Assembly: GCF_900110375.1 (NCBI RefSeq)
Contig: NZ_FODN01000008.1
Span: forward strand, 62,001 to 126,000
Source: Flavobacterium sinopsychrotolerans
GTDB taxonomy: Bacteria > Bacteroidota > Bacteroidia > Flavobacteriales > Flavobacteriaceae
Length of the DNA: 64,000 nucleotides
Direction: 5' to 3'
Part shown: piece by piece, positions 45,930 through 54,025 of the stretch
How the letters are laid out: every line of letters begins with the position of its first letter
Numbering within the stretch: position 1 is the first letter of the stretch
Notes under the pieces: model-generated
What the model saw: the letters and a program-made list of their open reading frames with translations, nothing else
Databases searched by the model: none
What the model was told of the DNA's origin: nothing
Translations under genes and position numbers: made by a program

Positions 45930-47645
45930 ATGAAGAACCTTACTTACTTAATTACTTTTTTAGTATTGTTTTCCTTTTCTGCTTGTGAAAAAGAAGATCA
46001 AACAAGTGCCGATAACAGTAGCACGATGCTTTATAATGATGTGATATCAAATTACCTCAAACAATTTACTGTAAACTCTAAGAAAGATCAAATTGTAAAA
46101 ATCAACATACTTACAAAAGCTATTGATTACAATACGGTAAAAATATATGACTTAAAAACCACAGAAAAATTACTTATCGCTGACTTGAAATCGTTGAAAG
46201 GTTTTGAAGATTCAAACAGTAACAAAGTGATTTTCTTTCTAAATAATAATAAAATTGTTCGCTCGAATATTGTTACATTTAAAAATAAAAATTCTTTTAA
46301 TCAATATAGCAGTGTAATACGCTCCATTTGGAATATGGATAAGAAGAAAGGGAACTATTCGGGGAAAGTTTCTTTCTACACTGTTTTTCAATACTTAGAG
46401 TTGTCAGATGTATTTGAAAATGGAGTACTTACTGAAAATGGAATTGCAAGAAAAAAAAACAAAAAGAATATTTTGGGTAAAACCCAAGGATGTACAGATT
46501 GGTATTGGGTGACTACGTATTCAGATGGTACTACGACAGAAGCGTTTTTGTATACTACTTGCAATGATTGCGAAGAGCAGGAATATAGAATGACAAATGC
46601 TTGCGGGGGTGGAGGCACTAGTAGCGGTAGTGCAGGTGGTATAACATATCCTGACAATCCAGTAGAAAATGAAGTATTTGAATATATAGACGAATTGGAA
46701 AGGTTTGTTAGAGAAATATATAAAAATGGAAAATGGGTAGCTGTTTTAACTAGTCTTTCTCCAGTTGCAGTTAGTAGGAATCCCGAAACTTACACTTATT
46801 TAATTATATTTTGGCCAACATTTGAACGTAAAGTTTACGGTGATGGTTTTGTTTATACTTACGATGCAGCATCAGGGAATTGGGTAGGCGTACCAGCAAC
46901 TGATGAACTTATTGCACAAGCCATAGAAGATCAAATTGACGACTCACAACTTGATGAGTGTACGAAAGGAGTATTAGCTAAGCTGAAAAATTTGAACCAA
47001 AGCGATATTGCCGAAATGATTAGCCGTTTTAGTGCTCCAGGCTCTATTTTTAATATTAATATGGTGACTGGACAAGTAAGTAATCAAAATAATTTAGCTG
47101 AAACCAAGCCAGTTAGTGGGTCAAATTTTGACATTAATATGGTTTTTAACGAAAACTATATCAAGGGTGTGGGAAATCCTTCTCCTCCGACAGATTTATC
47201 CGTTGCAACTACCATGGCTCACGAGATAATTCATGCTTATTTAATAAGCCTACTTGGTGAAAATAAAGCCTGTGGTGCTTCCGGTATTTGCGATTTTCCG
47301 ACCATTTATGATGCATACGTGGCTTACCAAATCACCAAAGATCCTAATGTTTCGCCCGATGCCCATCATGAGTTAATTGCTAACAATTATGTTTACTCAA
47401 TAGCAGCTACTATTCAGGAGTTTCATACAGGCCAATCTGTTGATTCAGGTTTTCCCAGTCAGGTTTATCTCGATATGGCTTGGGGAGGACTTGATAGGAC
47501 TTACATATTCAACAAAAACTATCCTAATGATCCCAACCATAAAAACTATAAAGACCGCGAAAGAATTTTTTCCAGAATAAATACAGAGAAAATAGGTTCG
47601 CAATATGGTATCTATTCTCCAGTAGGAACACCTTGTAAAAAATAA
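45930..47645 (+). CDS. Lipoprotein with an HExxH metallopeptidase-like domain (accessory)
   Basis: The 571-residue protein has a lipoprotein signal with the lipobox at FSFSACEKE (Cys19 or 20). Residues 30-190 are a polar N-terminal region without a recognised fold. A short stretch near 205-235 holds several Cys (TTCNDCEE and NACGGGG). The C-terminal third contains MAHEIIHAYL (His431-Glu432-x-x-His435) and a second site AHHELIANNYV (His479/480-Glu481), the arrangement of a gluzincin-type zinc protease with a distal Glu ligand. No named family is recognised; similar domains occur at the ends of Bacteroidota polymorphic toxins. The next lipoprotein gene starts 5 bases later and may encode a partner. 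Peptidase activity is inference. Confidence 0.75.
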   Translation: MKNLTYLITFLVLFSFSACEKEDQTSADNSSTMLYNDVISNYLKQFTVNSKKDQIVKINILTKAIDYNTVKIYDLKTTEKLLIADLKSLKGFEDSNSNKVIFFLNNNKIVRSNIVTFKNKNSFNQYSSVIRSIWNMDKKKGNYSGKVSFYTVFQYLELSDVFENGVLTENGIARKKNKKNILGKTQGCTDWYWVTTYSDGTTTEAFLYTTCNDCEEQEYRMTNACGGGGTSSGSAGGITYPDNPVENEVFEYIDELERFVREIYKNGKWVAVLTSLSPVAVSRNPETYTYLIIFWPTFERKVYGDGFVYTYDAASGNWVGVPATDELIAQAIEDQIDDSQLDECTKGVLAKLKNLNQSDIAEMISRFSAPGSIFNINMVTGQVSNQNNLAETKPVSGSNFDINMVFNENYIKGVGNPSPPTDLSVATTMAHEIIHAYLISLLGENKACGASGICDFPTIYDAYVAYQITKDPNVSPDAHHELIANNYVYSIAATIQEFHTGQSVDSGFPSQVYLDMAWGGLDRTYIFNKNYPNDPNHKNYKDRERIFSRINTEKIGSQYGIYSPVGTPCKK

Positions 47646-47650
47646 TAGCA

Positions 47651-48238
47651 ATGAAACTCTTAAAAAAAATCTGGATATTACTGCCTTTTTTTATATTTTC
47701 TTGTGCGAGAAGCCCATATATTAAAAATTATGAGCCTATAAATGTATTTTTAGAAACACAAAAACTAGACAAAAATAGAAAATATATCCTACAAAGCGAT
47801 AAAGAAAGCAACAAGCAAGCTTTAAGGCTCTTTAACCGAGGTGAAGGGGCTGAACATATTATCGACCCAACAGATCCAATAGATTATACAAATGGTTTAT
47901 TTGTAGCCAAACATTGGAATAAAATATATGCTCAATATGCACAAGATACTTTGAAAAGGTATTGGAAGAATAAAGATTTTCCCCAGTATAATTTTGTTTT
48001 AGAAAAAGGGACAGGTTTAATATTAAAACAAGATTTTCTTATTAAATATATGAACAGTAGAATTGAGGAAGTTGTAATTATTTCTGAGCCAATGTATTAT
48101 ATGAATAAAAAATACATTATGTTTTATTTTGATATAGTATCTTTCTTTGGTAGTACACGACCACAAGTTGTAATTATGAAAAAAGAAAAAAAGAAATGGA
48201 TAGTTGTTCGAGTAATGGGAGATTATATTTATAACTAA
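47651..48238 (+). CDS. Small lipoprotein paired with the HExxH protein
   Basis: The 195-residue product has a lipoprotein signal (MKLLKKIWILLPFFIFSCAR, lipid-attached Cys18) and a mature part rich in aromatic and basic residues, ending in YIMFYFDIVSFF and a basic strand (MKKEKKKWIVVRVMGDYIYN). No family is recognised. The gene starts 5 bases after the HExxH gene, so the two are co-transcribed and probably function together, both tethered to a membrane facing the periplasm or surface. An immunity or inhibitor role for the partner is conceivable but not shown by the sequence. Confidence 0.7.
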   Translation: MKLLKKIWILLPFFIFSCARSPYIKNYEPINVFLETQKLDKNRKYILQSDKESNKQALRLFNRGEGAEHIIDPTDPIDYTNGLFVAKHWNKIYAQYAQDTLKRYWKNKDFPQYNFVLEKGTGLILKQDFLIKYMNSRIEEVVIISEPMYYMNKKYIMFYFDIVSFFGSTRPQVVIMKKEKKKWIVVRVMGDYIYN

Positions 48239-48294
48239 TTATTTAAATAATTTTTTAAAAGACTGCCAAATAAAATGAGCAGGCTTTTCTCACA

Positions 48295-48349
48295 GCTAGC
48301 GCGAGCAGAAATAAACACAAACGCTGGTGCGAGCATCTTGCTCGTACAC
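48295..48349 (+). repeat. REP-like repeat, left copy, with a partial direct copy
   Basis: The 27-base unit at 48323-48349 contains the small palindrome CGAGCATCTTGCTCG and is a perfect inverted copy of 48973-48999. A 13-base partial copy GCTAGCGCGAGCA (48295-48307) lies just upstream in direct orientation. It is the left boundary repeat of the transposase-like gene. Confidence 0.85.
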
Positions 48350-48371
48350 ACAAACAAAGTAAAAACACAAG

Positions 48372-48405
48372 AAACTACAACCCTAAAAAGTTGTAGTTTT
48401 TTATT
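48372..48405 (+). terminator. Rho-independent terminator of the lipoprotein pair
   Basis: AAACTACAAC (48372-48381) and GTTGTAGTTT (48390-48399) pair around an 8-base loop, followed by TTTATT. It lies after the left repeat, so the repeat is inside the 3' untranslated region. Confidence 0.75.
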
Positions 48406-48419
48406 AAATTGCATTATCT

Positions 48420-48967
48420 ATGAGTAGGAAATATAAATTTGGAGAAAAGAACGGAGCATATTTTGTATCATTTACAACGGTCAATTGGATCGATGTTTCT
48501 ACAAGAGTTGCCTATTTTGATTGTATATAGAATCGTTAGAGCATTGTAGAAAAAACAAAGGTATGGAACTTTATGGTTATTGCTTAATACCCAATCATGT
48601 TCATTTAATTTTCCGTTCTTCATTAGGAGACCCTTCTGGTCTAATGAGAGATTTTAAAGGATATACTTCAAGAAAAATGCTGAAAATTATTGAAGAAAAT
48701 GCACAAGAAAGCGGAAAGGAATGGATGTTGTGGATGTTTGAAAGAGCTGGAATAAAAAATAGCAATGTAAAACACAGACAATTTTGGCAACAAAATAATA
48801 TGCCAATTGAAATTTGGTCATTTAAAGTATTTGAGCAAAAACTAAATTACATACATAACAATTCCGTTGAAACAGGATTTGTAATCGATTCAATAGATTG
48901 GAAATATAGCAGTTCTAGGAACTACGGTAATAACGACCATTCTATTTTAGAAATCGTCATGAATTAG
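48420..48967 (+). pseudogene. REP-associated tyrosine transposase (RAYT), frameshifted
   Basis: The ATG at 48420 encodes MSRKYKFGEKNGAYFVSFTT and then YFDCI followed by TAG at about 48527. The protein continues in another frame from about 48521 as YIESLEHCRKNKG through IPNHVHLIFR (the His-x-His nuclease motif), GLMRDFKGYTSRKM and RQFWQQNNMPIEIWS to the stop at 48967. Joined, the two parts make about 183 residues, the usual size for RAYT proteins, so one base appears to be missing near 48515-48525. There is no obvious slippery heptamer, so a mutation is more likely than programmed shifting. RAYTs copy or move the palindromic REP sequences that flank them, and here perfect inverted repeats flank the gene. 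Confidence 0.85.
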
Positions 48968-48972
48968 ATTGC

Positions 48973-48999
48973 GTGTACGAGCAAGATGCTCGCACCAGC
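48973..48999 (-). repeat. REP-like repeat, right copy (perfect inverse of 48323-48349)
   Basis: The 27 bases are the exact reverse complement of the left copy and begin 6 bases after the transposase stop. Five bases later the truncated CBM48 gene starts, so this marks the right edge of the inserted material. Confidence 0.9.
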
Positions 49000-49004
49000 T
49001 TGGG

Positions 49005-49130
49005 GTAAACAAAGATGCGGCCTACGAATTTAAATATGTAATTGACGGTACGTTTGTCAATGAACCGGAAGCAGATTCTTTCAAATGGAATGAGTTTGCA
49101 GGAAACGAAAACGGTGTTTTAGTAGTCTAA
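49005..49130 (+). pseudogene. 5'-truncated second copy of the CBM48 gene
   Basis: The 41 in-frame codons match the C-terminal end of the 98-residue protein at 45473-45769: the first 32 bases are identical to 45644-45675, and overall about five bases in six agree by eye (21 differences in 126, mostly at third positions). The product ends FKWNEFAGNENGVLVV. Its start codon and first half are missing, replaced by the repeat at 48973-48999. The divergence suggests an older tandem paralogue, cut by the insertion or an associated deletion. Confidence 0.85.
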
Positions 49131-49153
49131 CTAAAATACCGTTTTTTATTGCA

Positions 49154-49978
49154 TTATACCGCAACACTGCCTTTTATCAAGGCATGCGGTTCATAACCTT
49201 CGAGAGTGAAATCGTCATAATCGAATGCGAAGATGTCTTTTATATTAGGATTCAAAATCATTTTTGGCAATGGTTTTGGTTCACGTGACAATTGCAATTC
49301 GAGTTGTTCAAAATGATTGTTGTAGATGTGCGCGTCACCAAAAGTGTGAATAAATTCGCCGGGTTCGAAGTCGCAAACCTGTGCAATCATCATGGTAAGT
49401 AAGGCGTAAGAAGCGATATTAAAAGGAACGCCTAAGAAAATATCAGCACTACGTTGGTATAATTGACACGATAACTTACCATCAGAAACATAAAACTGAA
49501 AGAAGGCGTGACAAGGAGGCAAAGCGGCTTTATTGTCGGCTACATTTTCGTCAAATGATTTTGTGGTATCAGGAAGAACAGAAGGATTCCATGCCGAAAC
49601 CAACATTCTGCGGCTGTTAGGGTTGGTTTTTAGTTCTTTAATTAGATCCGTGATTTGGTCAACTTCTTCACTATTCCAGTTGCGCCATTGGTGTCCGTAA
49701 ACAGGTCCTAAATCGCCATTGGCATCAGCCCAAGCATCCCAGATTTTAACACCGTTTTCTTGAAGATATTTGATATTGGTGTCGCCTTTTAAAAACCAAA
49801 GCAATTCATAGATAATAGATTTTAAGTGCAGTTTTTTAGTTGTAACCATTGGGAAACCTTCATTCAAGTCGAAACGCATTTGGTATCCAAAGACACTTTT
49901 TGTTCCTGTTCCTGTCCGATCTCCTTTTTGACAACCGTTTTCCATCACGTGTTGCACTAAATCTAAATATTGCTTCAT
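49154..49978 (-). CDS. thyA: Thymidylate synthase
   Basis: The 274-residue enzyme methylates dUMP to dTMP using methylenetetrahydrofolate. Family motifs are [20 protein letters not shown] (residues 19-38), WNSEEVDQI near 103, [35 protein letters not shown] core around 155-185 (catalytic Cys in PPCH) and [10 protein letters not shown] near 212. It releases dihydrofolate, which FolA recycles. In this window the two genes are split by the accessory island. It has no gene directly downstream. Confidence 0.97.
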   Translation of the reverse strand: MKQYLDLVQHVMENGCQKGDRTGTGTKSVFGYQMRFDLNEGFPMVTTKKLHLKSIIYELLWFLKGDTNIKYLQENGVKIWDAWADANGDLGPVYGHQWRNWNSEEVDQITDLIKELKTNPNSRRMLVSAWNPSVLPDTTKSFDENVADNKAALPPCHAFFQFYVSDGKLSCQLYQRSADIFLGVPFNIASYALLTMMIAQVCDFEPGEFIHTFGDAHIYNNHFEQLELQLSREPKPLPKMILNPNIKDIFAFDYDDFTLEGYEPHALIKGSVAV

Positions 49979-50047
49979 TTTTGGTTGGTTCGGTGATTTT
50001 TTAATTAGTTATTTGCAATCAAATTGACAAATAACCGTATTAACGAT

Positions 50048-50677
50048 TTACGATTCTCTCTTCGAAATTTCATCTCTAATCTTAGCTGCTTTTTCATAAT
50101 CTTCATGGGAAACTGCTTGATCGAGCAGTTCATTCAATTCTTGCAGACTGTGTTTAGAATAGGTTTCTCCAGATTGATTGCTCTCTTCCTCAAGACCAAA
50201 AGTGTCAGGATTTGAAAGGACATCATCTATTTCCTGAGAATCATTATTGCTTTCCAAAGGATTTGCCTTCAAATAGATTCCTGCTTTATCCAGAATGTTT
50301 TTGTAAGTAAAAATTGGAGCGTTAAAACGTAACGCCAAAGCAATTGCATCTGAAGTTCTTGCATCAATGATTTCTTCGATTTTATCCCTTTCGCAAATGA
50401 TACTAGAATAAAAAACGCCATCTACCAGTTTGTGAATGATGACTTGTTTGACCACAATGTCAAAACGTTCTGCGAAATTTTTGAATAAATCATGTGTCAA
50501 AGGACGCGGTGGTTTTATTTCTTTCTCCAAGGCAATAGCAATTGACTGCGCCTCAAAAGCGCCAATTACTATAGGTAGCTTTCTTTCCCCGTCAACCTCA
50601 TTTAAAATCAGGGCATATGCTCCGTTTTGGGTCTGACTATATGAAATTCCTTTTATGGATAATTTAACTAAGCTCAT
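50048..50677 (-). CDS. Bifunctional nuclease-family protein with UVR motif
   Basis: The 209-residue protein has an N-terminal BFN/DUF151 domain (about residues 1-140), with LPIVIGAFEAQSIAIALE near 34 and IDARTSDAIALALRF near 108, and a C-terminal UVR motif (about 172-207, LNELLDQAVSHEDYEKAAKI). BFN proteins show nuclease activity in plants and archaea-like relatives; the UVR part is a UvrB/UvrC-type helical pair that usually mediates protein contact. The combination is common in Bacteroidota, but the cellular role is not established. It lies between thyA and the etf genes. Confidence 0.88.
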   Translation of the reverse strand: MSLVKLSIKGISYSQTQNGAYALILNEVDGERKLPIVIGAFEAQSIAIALEKEIKPPRPLTHDLFKNFAERFDIVVKQVIIHKLVDGVFYSSIICERDKIEEIIDARTSDAIALALRFNAPIFTYKNILDKAGIYLKANPLESNNDSQEIDDVLSNPDTFGLEEESNQSGETYSKHSLQELNELLDQAVSHEDYEKAAKIRDEISKRES

Positions 50678-50747
50678 AGTTTTTTAAATGGGTAAGTACG
50701 TTATACTTATTTTTTAATAAATAGGGTGCGATTTTTTTACAAAAAAA

Positions 50748-50792
50748 TGCTACTTAAAAGCAAAGATACAAATATCTTGTTTTTAAGTAGCA
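50748..50792 (-). terminator. Rho-independent terminator of the etfBA operon
   Basis: A long imperfect stem: TGCTACTTAAAA pairs with TTTTAAGTAGCA, with an inner AAGATA/TATCTT pair. Read on the minus strand it is followed by TTTTTTTG. Confidence 0.8.
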
Positions 50793-50818
50793 AATAAATC
50801 GATTTATTGCTTTATGCT

Positions 50819-51787
50819 TTAAGAGTTGTGTGCCTTGAAAGCTTTGAATTTTTCAATTAATTGAGGGACAATTTCAAAAGCATCGCCTACAATTCCGTAG
50901 TCAGCCACTTTGAAAAATGGTGCTTCGGGATCACTATTGATTACAACTTTTACTTTAGAAGAGTTGATTCCCGCAATGTGTTGTATTGCTCCAGAAATTC
51001 CAATCGCAATGTAAAGGTTTGTAGCAACCGGTTTTCCAGTTTGTCCTACGTGCTCTCCGTGAGGTCTCCATCCTAAATCAGAAACTGGTTTTGAACAAGC
51101 AGTTGCTGCACCAAGAACGGTTGCTAATTCTTCTACCATTCCCCAGTTTTCAGGACCTTTCAATCCACGACCAGCCGATACTACAATGTCAGCATCAGCT
51201 ATGGAAACTTTTCCAGAAACTTTTTCAACTGATTCTACTTTTACACCAAAATCATTGTCTCCAATAGTTGGGTTAAAATCTTCTTCAGTTAATGTTGAAG
51301 GTGTTTCAAAAATCCCATACGAGTTTTTAGCAAGTCCAAGCACTTTTACGTCTGTTGCAATTTCAGTAATATTGAACGCTTTGTTTGAAAAAGCATTTCT
51401 TTTTACTTGAAAAGGTGACGTTGAAACCGGTAATCCAACCACATTTGATGCATAACCAGCTTCTAAAGCCACTGAAACAAGTGACGAAAGGTAAATACTG
51501 TCTGTTGTTGAAGAAAGTAAAACTAATTTTACATTTTCTTTTTGAGCCGCTTGTTTGATTACATCAGCATATGCTTTTGCAGTAAATCCTGATAATTTAT
51601 CGTTGTTTACTTTTAAAACTTTATCTACTCCGTATTTTGATAATTCAGAAACATCTCCTGCGTTTACAGTTACCGCAGTTACAGTTGTTCCTAATGATTC
51701 TGCTACTTTTTTTGCGTAAGAAGCTAATTCGAATGCTACTTTTTTAAATTTTCCTTCTGCGTATTCTGCGTATATTAATATTGACAT
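50819..51787 (-). CDS. etfA: Electron transfer flavoprotein subunit alpha
   Basis: The start MSILIYAEYAEGKFKKV gives 322 residues; an in-frame extension upstream runs through an intergenic repeat and is spurious. The C-terminal FAD-binding domain contains GRGLKGPENWGMVEELATVL near residue 203, SKPVSDLGWRPHGEHVGQTG near 230, and AIGISGAIQHIAGINSS near 258. With EtfB it carries electrons from acyl-CoA and other dehydrogenases to the quinone pool. It lies about 100 bases downstream of etfB on the same strand. Confidence 0.95.
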   Translation of the reverse strand: MSILIYAEYAEGKFKKVAFELASYAKKVAESLGTTVTAVTVNAGDVSELSKYGVDKVLKVNNDKLSGFTAKAYADVIKQAAQKENVKLVLLSSTTDSIYLSSLVSVALEAGYASNVVGLPVSTSPFQVKRNAFSNKAFNITEIATDVKVLGLAKNSYGIFETPSTLTEEDFNPTIGDNDFGVKVESVEKVSGKVSIADADIVVSAGRGLKGPENWGMVEELATVLGAATACSKPVSDLGWRPHGEHVGQTGKPVATNLYIAIGISGAIQHIAGINSSKVKVVINSDPEAPFFKVADYGIVGDAFEIVPQLIEKFKAFKAHNS

Positions 51788-51889
51788 GATTTTTTGTTTA
51801 AAGTTTAAAGTTTGCTTCGCCTGTTCGAGCAAAGCTCTCGGGTCAGGTTTAAAGTTTTGCAACTGAAAACTGAGACTGAAAACTGATTA
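51788..51889. repeat. Intergenic repeat between etfB and etfA
   Basis: The gap contains GTTTAAAGTTTAAAG (near 51790-51806), a GC-richer piece GCTTCGCCTGTTCGAGCAAA (near 51812), a second GTTTAAAG and a direct repeat CTGAAAACTGAG/CTGAAAACTGAT. The GTTTAAAG units resemble those between fbaA and accD. It looks like dispersed repeat material within an operon. Confidence 0.6.
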
Positions 51890-52636
51890 CTAAATTACTT
51901 TCGCTTCGTTGTGTAATAAATTGATTAATTCATCTAAATTGTCAGCAGCAATTAATTTCACGGCTGATTTAGGAGCTGGTTTTTCAAATTTCACTGCTTT
52001 TGTATTTACAGTAGCGTCAACAGGCTCTAGAATTGTCAATGCTTTTGTTCTTGCAGTCATAATTCCTCTCATGTTTGGAATACGCAAGTCTTTTTCTTCC
52101 ACTAATCCTTTTTGTCCACCAATGATTAATGGTAAAGTAGTAGCAACGGTTTCTTTTCCACCATCAATTTCACGAACAGCTTTTACGTTTGTTCCGTCAA
52201 CAGTCAGGTTGGTACAAGAATTTAGGAAGTTGTATCCTAAAATCCCAGCAATCATTCCAGGAACCATTCCACCGTTATAGTCTAGAGATTCTTTTCCGGC
52301 AATGATTACATCGTAACCTCCGTTTTTAATTACTTCAGCAAGTTGTTTGGCAACGAAAAATCCATCAGTAGGAGTTGCGTTCACACGAATAGCTTCATTG
52401 GCACCTATTGCTAATGCTTTTCTTAAAGTTGGTTCTGTTTCTGGTCCTCCAACATTTACAACAGTAACCGTTGCGCCTTGTTGTTCTTGGAACCAAATAG
52501 CACGCGTTAAACCAAATTCATCATTTGGATTGATTACATATTGTACTCCATTGGTGTCAAATTCAGAATCACCATTGACAAAGTTAATTTTTGAAGTAGT
52601 ATCAGGAACGTGACTGATGCAAACTAATATTTTCAT
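51890..52636 (-). CDS. etfB: Electron transfer flavoprotein subunit beta
   Basis: The 248-residue protein matches EtfB: MKILVCISHVPDTTSKINFV at the start, INPNDEFGLTRAIWF near 37, and the AMP-binding AGKESLDYNGGMVPGMIAG segment near 115. It forms a heterodimer with EtfA to shuttle electrons in fatty- and amino-acid oxidation. A -7-like box TAAATTTG (minus strand 52670-52677) lies upstream, and the palindrome TATGCATGCATA at 52701-52712 is beyond it. Confidence 0.95.
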   Translation of the reverse strand: MKILVCISHVPDTTSKINFVNGDSEFDTNGVQYVINPNDEFGLTRAIWFQEQQGATVTVVNVGGPETEPTLRKALAIGANEAIRVNATPTDGFFVAKQLAEVIKNGGYDVIIAGKESLDYNGGMVPGMIAGILGYNFLNSCTNLTVDGTNVKAVREIDGGKETVATTLPLIIGGQKGLVEEKDLRIPNMRGIMTARTKALTILEPVDATVNTKAVKFEKPAPKSAVKLIAADNLDELINLLHNEAKVI

Positions 52637-52700
52637 AAGTATATATTTAATTATTCTTAATTTCTTTTACAAATTTAAAATATTAATTCGAATAATATAC

Positions 52701-52712
52701 TATGCATGCATA
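52701..52712. promoter_or_regulatory. 12-bp palindrome upstream of etfB
   Basis: TATGCATGCATA is a perfect palindrome 24-35 bases beyond the etfB -7-like box, near where an upstream operator or -33 region would be. It may bind a dimeric regulator; it may also be chance in AT-rich DNA. Confidence 0.3.
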
Positions 52713-52740
52713 ATATTTTTTTAATACTATTTCGATTTCG

Positions 52741-52818
52741 TAGCCCGGATAGGAGCGGCATCCTTCCTGTGGTTTCTTTAACCACAGGAAGATACAGCGG
52801 AAAGCCGGAAATGGCTCC
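52741..52818 (-). ncRNA. Structured intergenic repeat, short copy (candidate RNA element)
   Basis: Read on the minus strand it runs GGAGCCATTTCCGGCT ... CTCCTATCCGGGCTA, with a 12-bp central hairpin (52763-52774 with 52780-52791). GGAGC can pair with GCTCC and CCGG with the distal CCGG; these two helices cross, forming a pseudoknot around the hairpin. The ends match the longer copy at 56518-56643. It lies between the divergent etfB and pdhB genes. It may correspond to a known flavobacterial motif such as Flavo-1, which I could not verify. Confidence 0.65.
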
Positions 52819-52886
52819 TGAAAAATATCACTATAAATCCTGAATTAATTTAGGTTAATTTATGCTTTTAAGTGGTTTAAAATATT

Positions 52887-52894
52887 TATTTTTG
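52887..52894 (+). promoter_or_regulatory. -7 box of the pdhB promoter
   Basis: TATTTTTG matches TAnnTTTG and lies 31 bases before the ATG. No TTG is seen at the expected -33 spacing. Confidence 0.5.
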
Positions 52895-52925
52895 CTTTTC
52901 GAAAAATAGACATACAACATATAAT

Positions 52926-53906
52926 ATGAGAACGATACAATTTAGAGAGGCCATTTGCGAAGCGATGAGTGAAGAAATGCGTCACGATGAGTCCATATAC
53001 TTAATGGGTGAAGAAGTTGCTGAATATAATGGTGCCTATAAAGCATCTAAAGGAATGCTTGCTGAATTTGGTGCAAAAAGAGTGATTGACACTCCTATTG
53101 CTGAGCTTGGTTTTACTGGTATTGCAGTAGGATCAGCCATGAATGGATGCAGACCGATTGTGGAATACATGACGTTCAATTTTTGTTTAGTTGGGATTGA
53201 CCAAATTATAAATAATGCTGCCAAAATGCGTCAGATGACTGGTGGACAATTTAATGTGCCTATCGTTTTTCGTGGTCCAACGGCTTCGGCAGGACAATTA
53301 GGAGCGACACACTCCCAAGCATTAGAAAACTGGTTTGCGAACACTCCGGGTCTTAAAGTTGTAGTTCCCTCTACGGTTTATGATGCTAAAGGTTTGTTGA
53401 AAGCGGCTATTCGTGATAATGATCCTGTGATTTTCATGGAATCGGAACAAATGTATGGTGATAAAGGAGAAGTGCCTGAAGGGGAATATACGATTCCACT
53501 TGGGGTTGCTGATATTAAACGTGAAGGTACGGATGTAACGATCGTTTCTTTTGGAAAAATTATCAAAGAAGCGCATATTGCTGCAGACGAATTGGCCAAA
53601 GAAGGAATTTCTTGTGAAATTATCGATTTGAGAACCGTACGTCCTATGGATTATGAGACGATTTTAACATCGGTTAAAAAAACAAACCGATTGGTGGTTC
53701 TTGAGGAAGCTTGGCCTTTTGCAAGTGTTGCTTCTGAAATTACTTATATTGTTCAAGAACGCGCTTTTGATTTCTTGGATGCACCTATTCAACGTATCAC
53801 AACGGCGGATACTCCAGCACCTTACTCTCCAGTTTTATTGAAAGAATGGTTGCCAAATGCAGGTGATGTAGTAAAAGCGGTTAAAAAAGTACTGTATAAA
53901 AAATAG
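52926..53906 (+). CDS. pdhB: Pyruvate dehydrogenase E1 component subunit beta
   Basis: The 326-residue protein is a transketolase-like E1-beta: MRTIQFREAICEAMSEEM at the start, GEEVAEYNGAYKASKGML near 28, RVIDTPIAELGFTGIAVGSA near 51 and a C-terminal transketolase domain with EEAWPFASVASEI near 262. It pairs with an alpha subunit, encoded elsewhere, to decarboxylate pyruvate with thiamine diphosphate. A branched-chain 2-oxoacid E1-beta is the main alternative, but the sequence resembles PdhB most. A terminator follows. Confidence 0.92.
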   Translation: MRTIQFREAICEAMSEEMRHDESIYLMGEEVAEYNGAYKASKGMLAEFGAKRVIDTPIAELGFTGIAVGSAMNGCRPIVEYMTFNFCLVGIDQIINNAAKMRQMTGGQFNVPIVFRGPTASAGQLGATHSQALENWFANTPGLKVVVPSTVYDAKGLLKAAIRDNDPVIFMESEQMYGDKGEVPEGEYTIPLGVADIKREGTDVTIVSFGKIIKEAHIAADELAKEGISCEIIDLRTVRPMDYETILTSVKKTNRLVVLEEAWPFASVASEITYIVQERAFDFLDAPIQRITTADTPAPYSPVLLKEWLPNAGDVVKAVKKVLYKK

Positions 53907-53985
53907 ATCAATTAGATTATTATACTTTTTAGATTGTAAAATTTTAATCTAAAAATTCTAGTAATCTAAGAAGTCTAAACTTAAT

Positions 53986-54023
53986 AACTTCATCAATTCT
54001 TTAATTTGATGAAGTTTTTTTTT
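53986..54023 (+). terminator. Rho-independent terminator after pdhB
   Basis: AACTTCATCAA (53986-53996) and TTGATGAAGTT (54006-54016) form an 11-bp stem followed by seven or more T. It ends a few bases before the next gene's start. Confidence 0.85.
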
Positions 54024-54025
54024 GA

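Noticed and set aside
48420..48530. Programmed frameshift in the RAYT gene
   Set aside because: No slippery heptamer or following hairpin is seen at the break, so a one-base deletion is simpler.
37806..51889. CRISPR array suggested by repeated GTTTAAA units
   Set aside because: The units are irregular, have no constant spacing and no unique spacers, and lie in two distant gaps.
52741..52818. Resemblance of AGCCCGGATA to a conserved string of the twister ribozyme
   Set aside because: Only this short string matches; the other conserved twister segments and the cleavage-site context are not evident. Kept as a check, not a claim.
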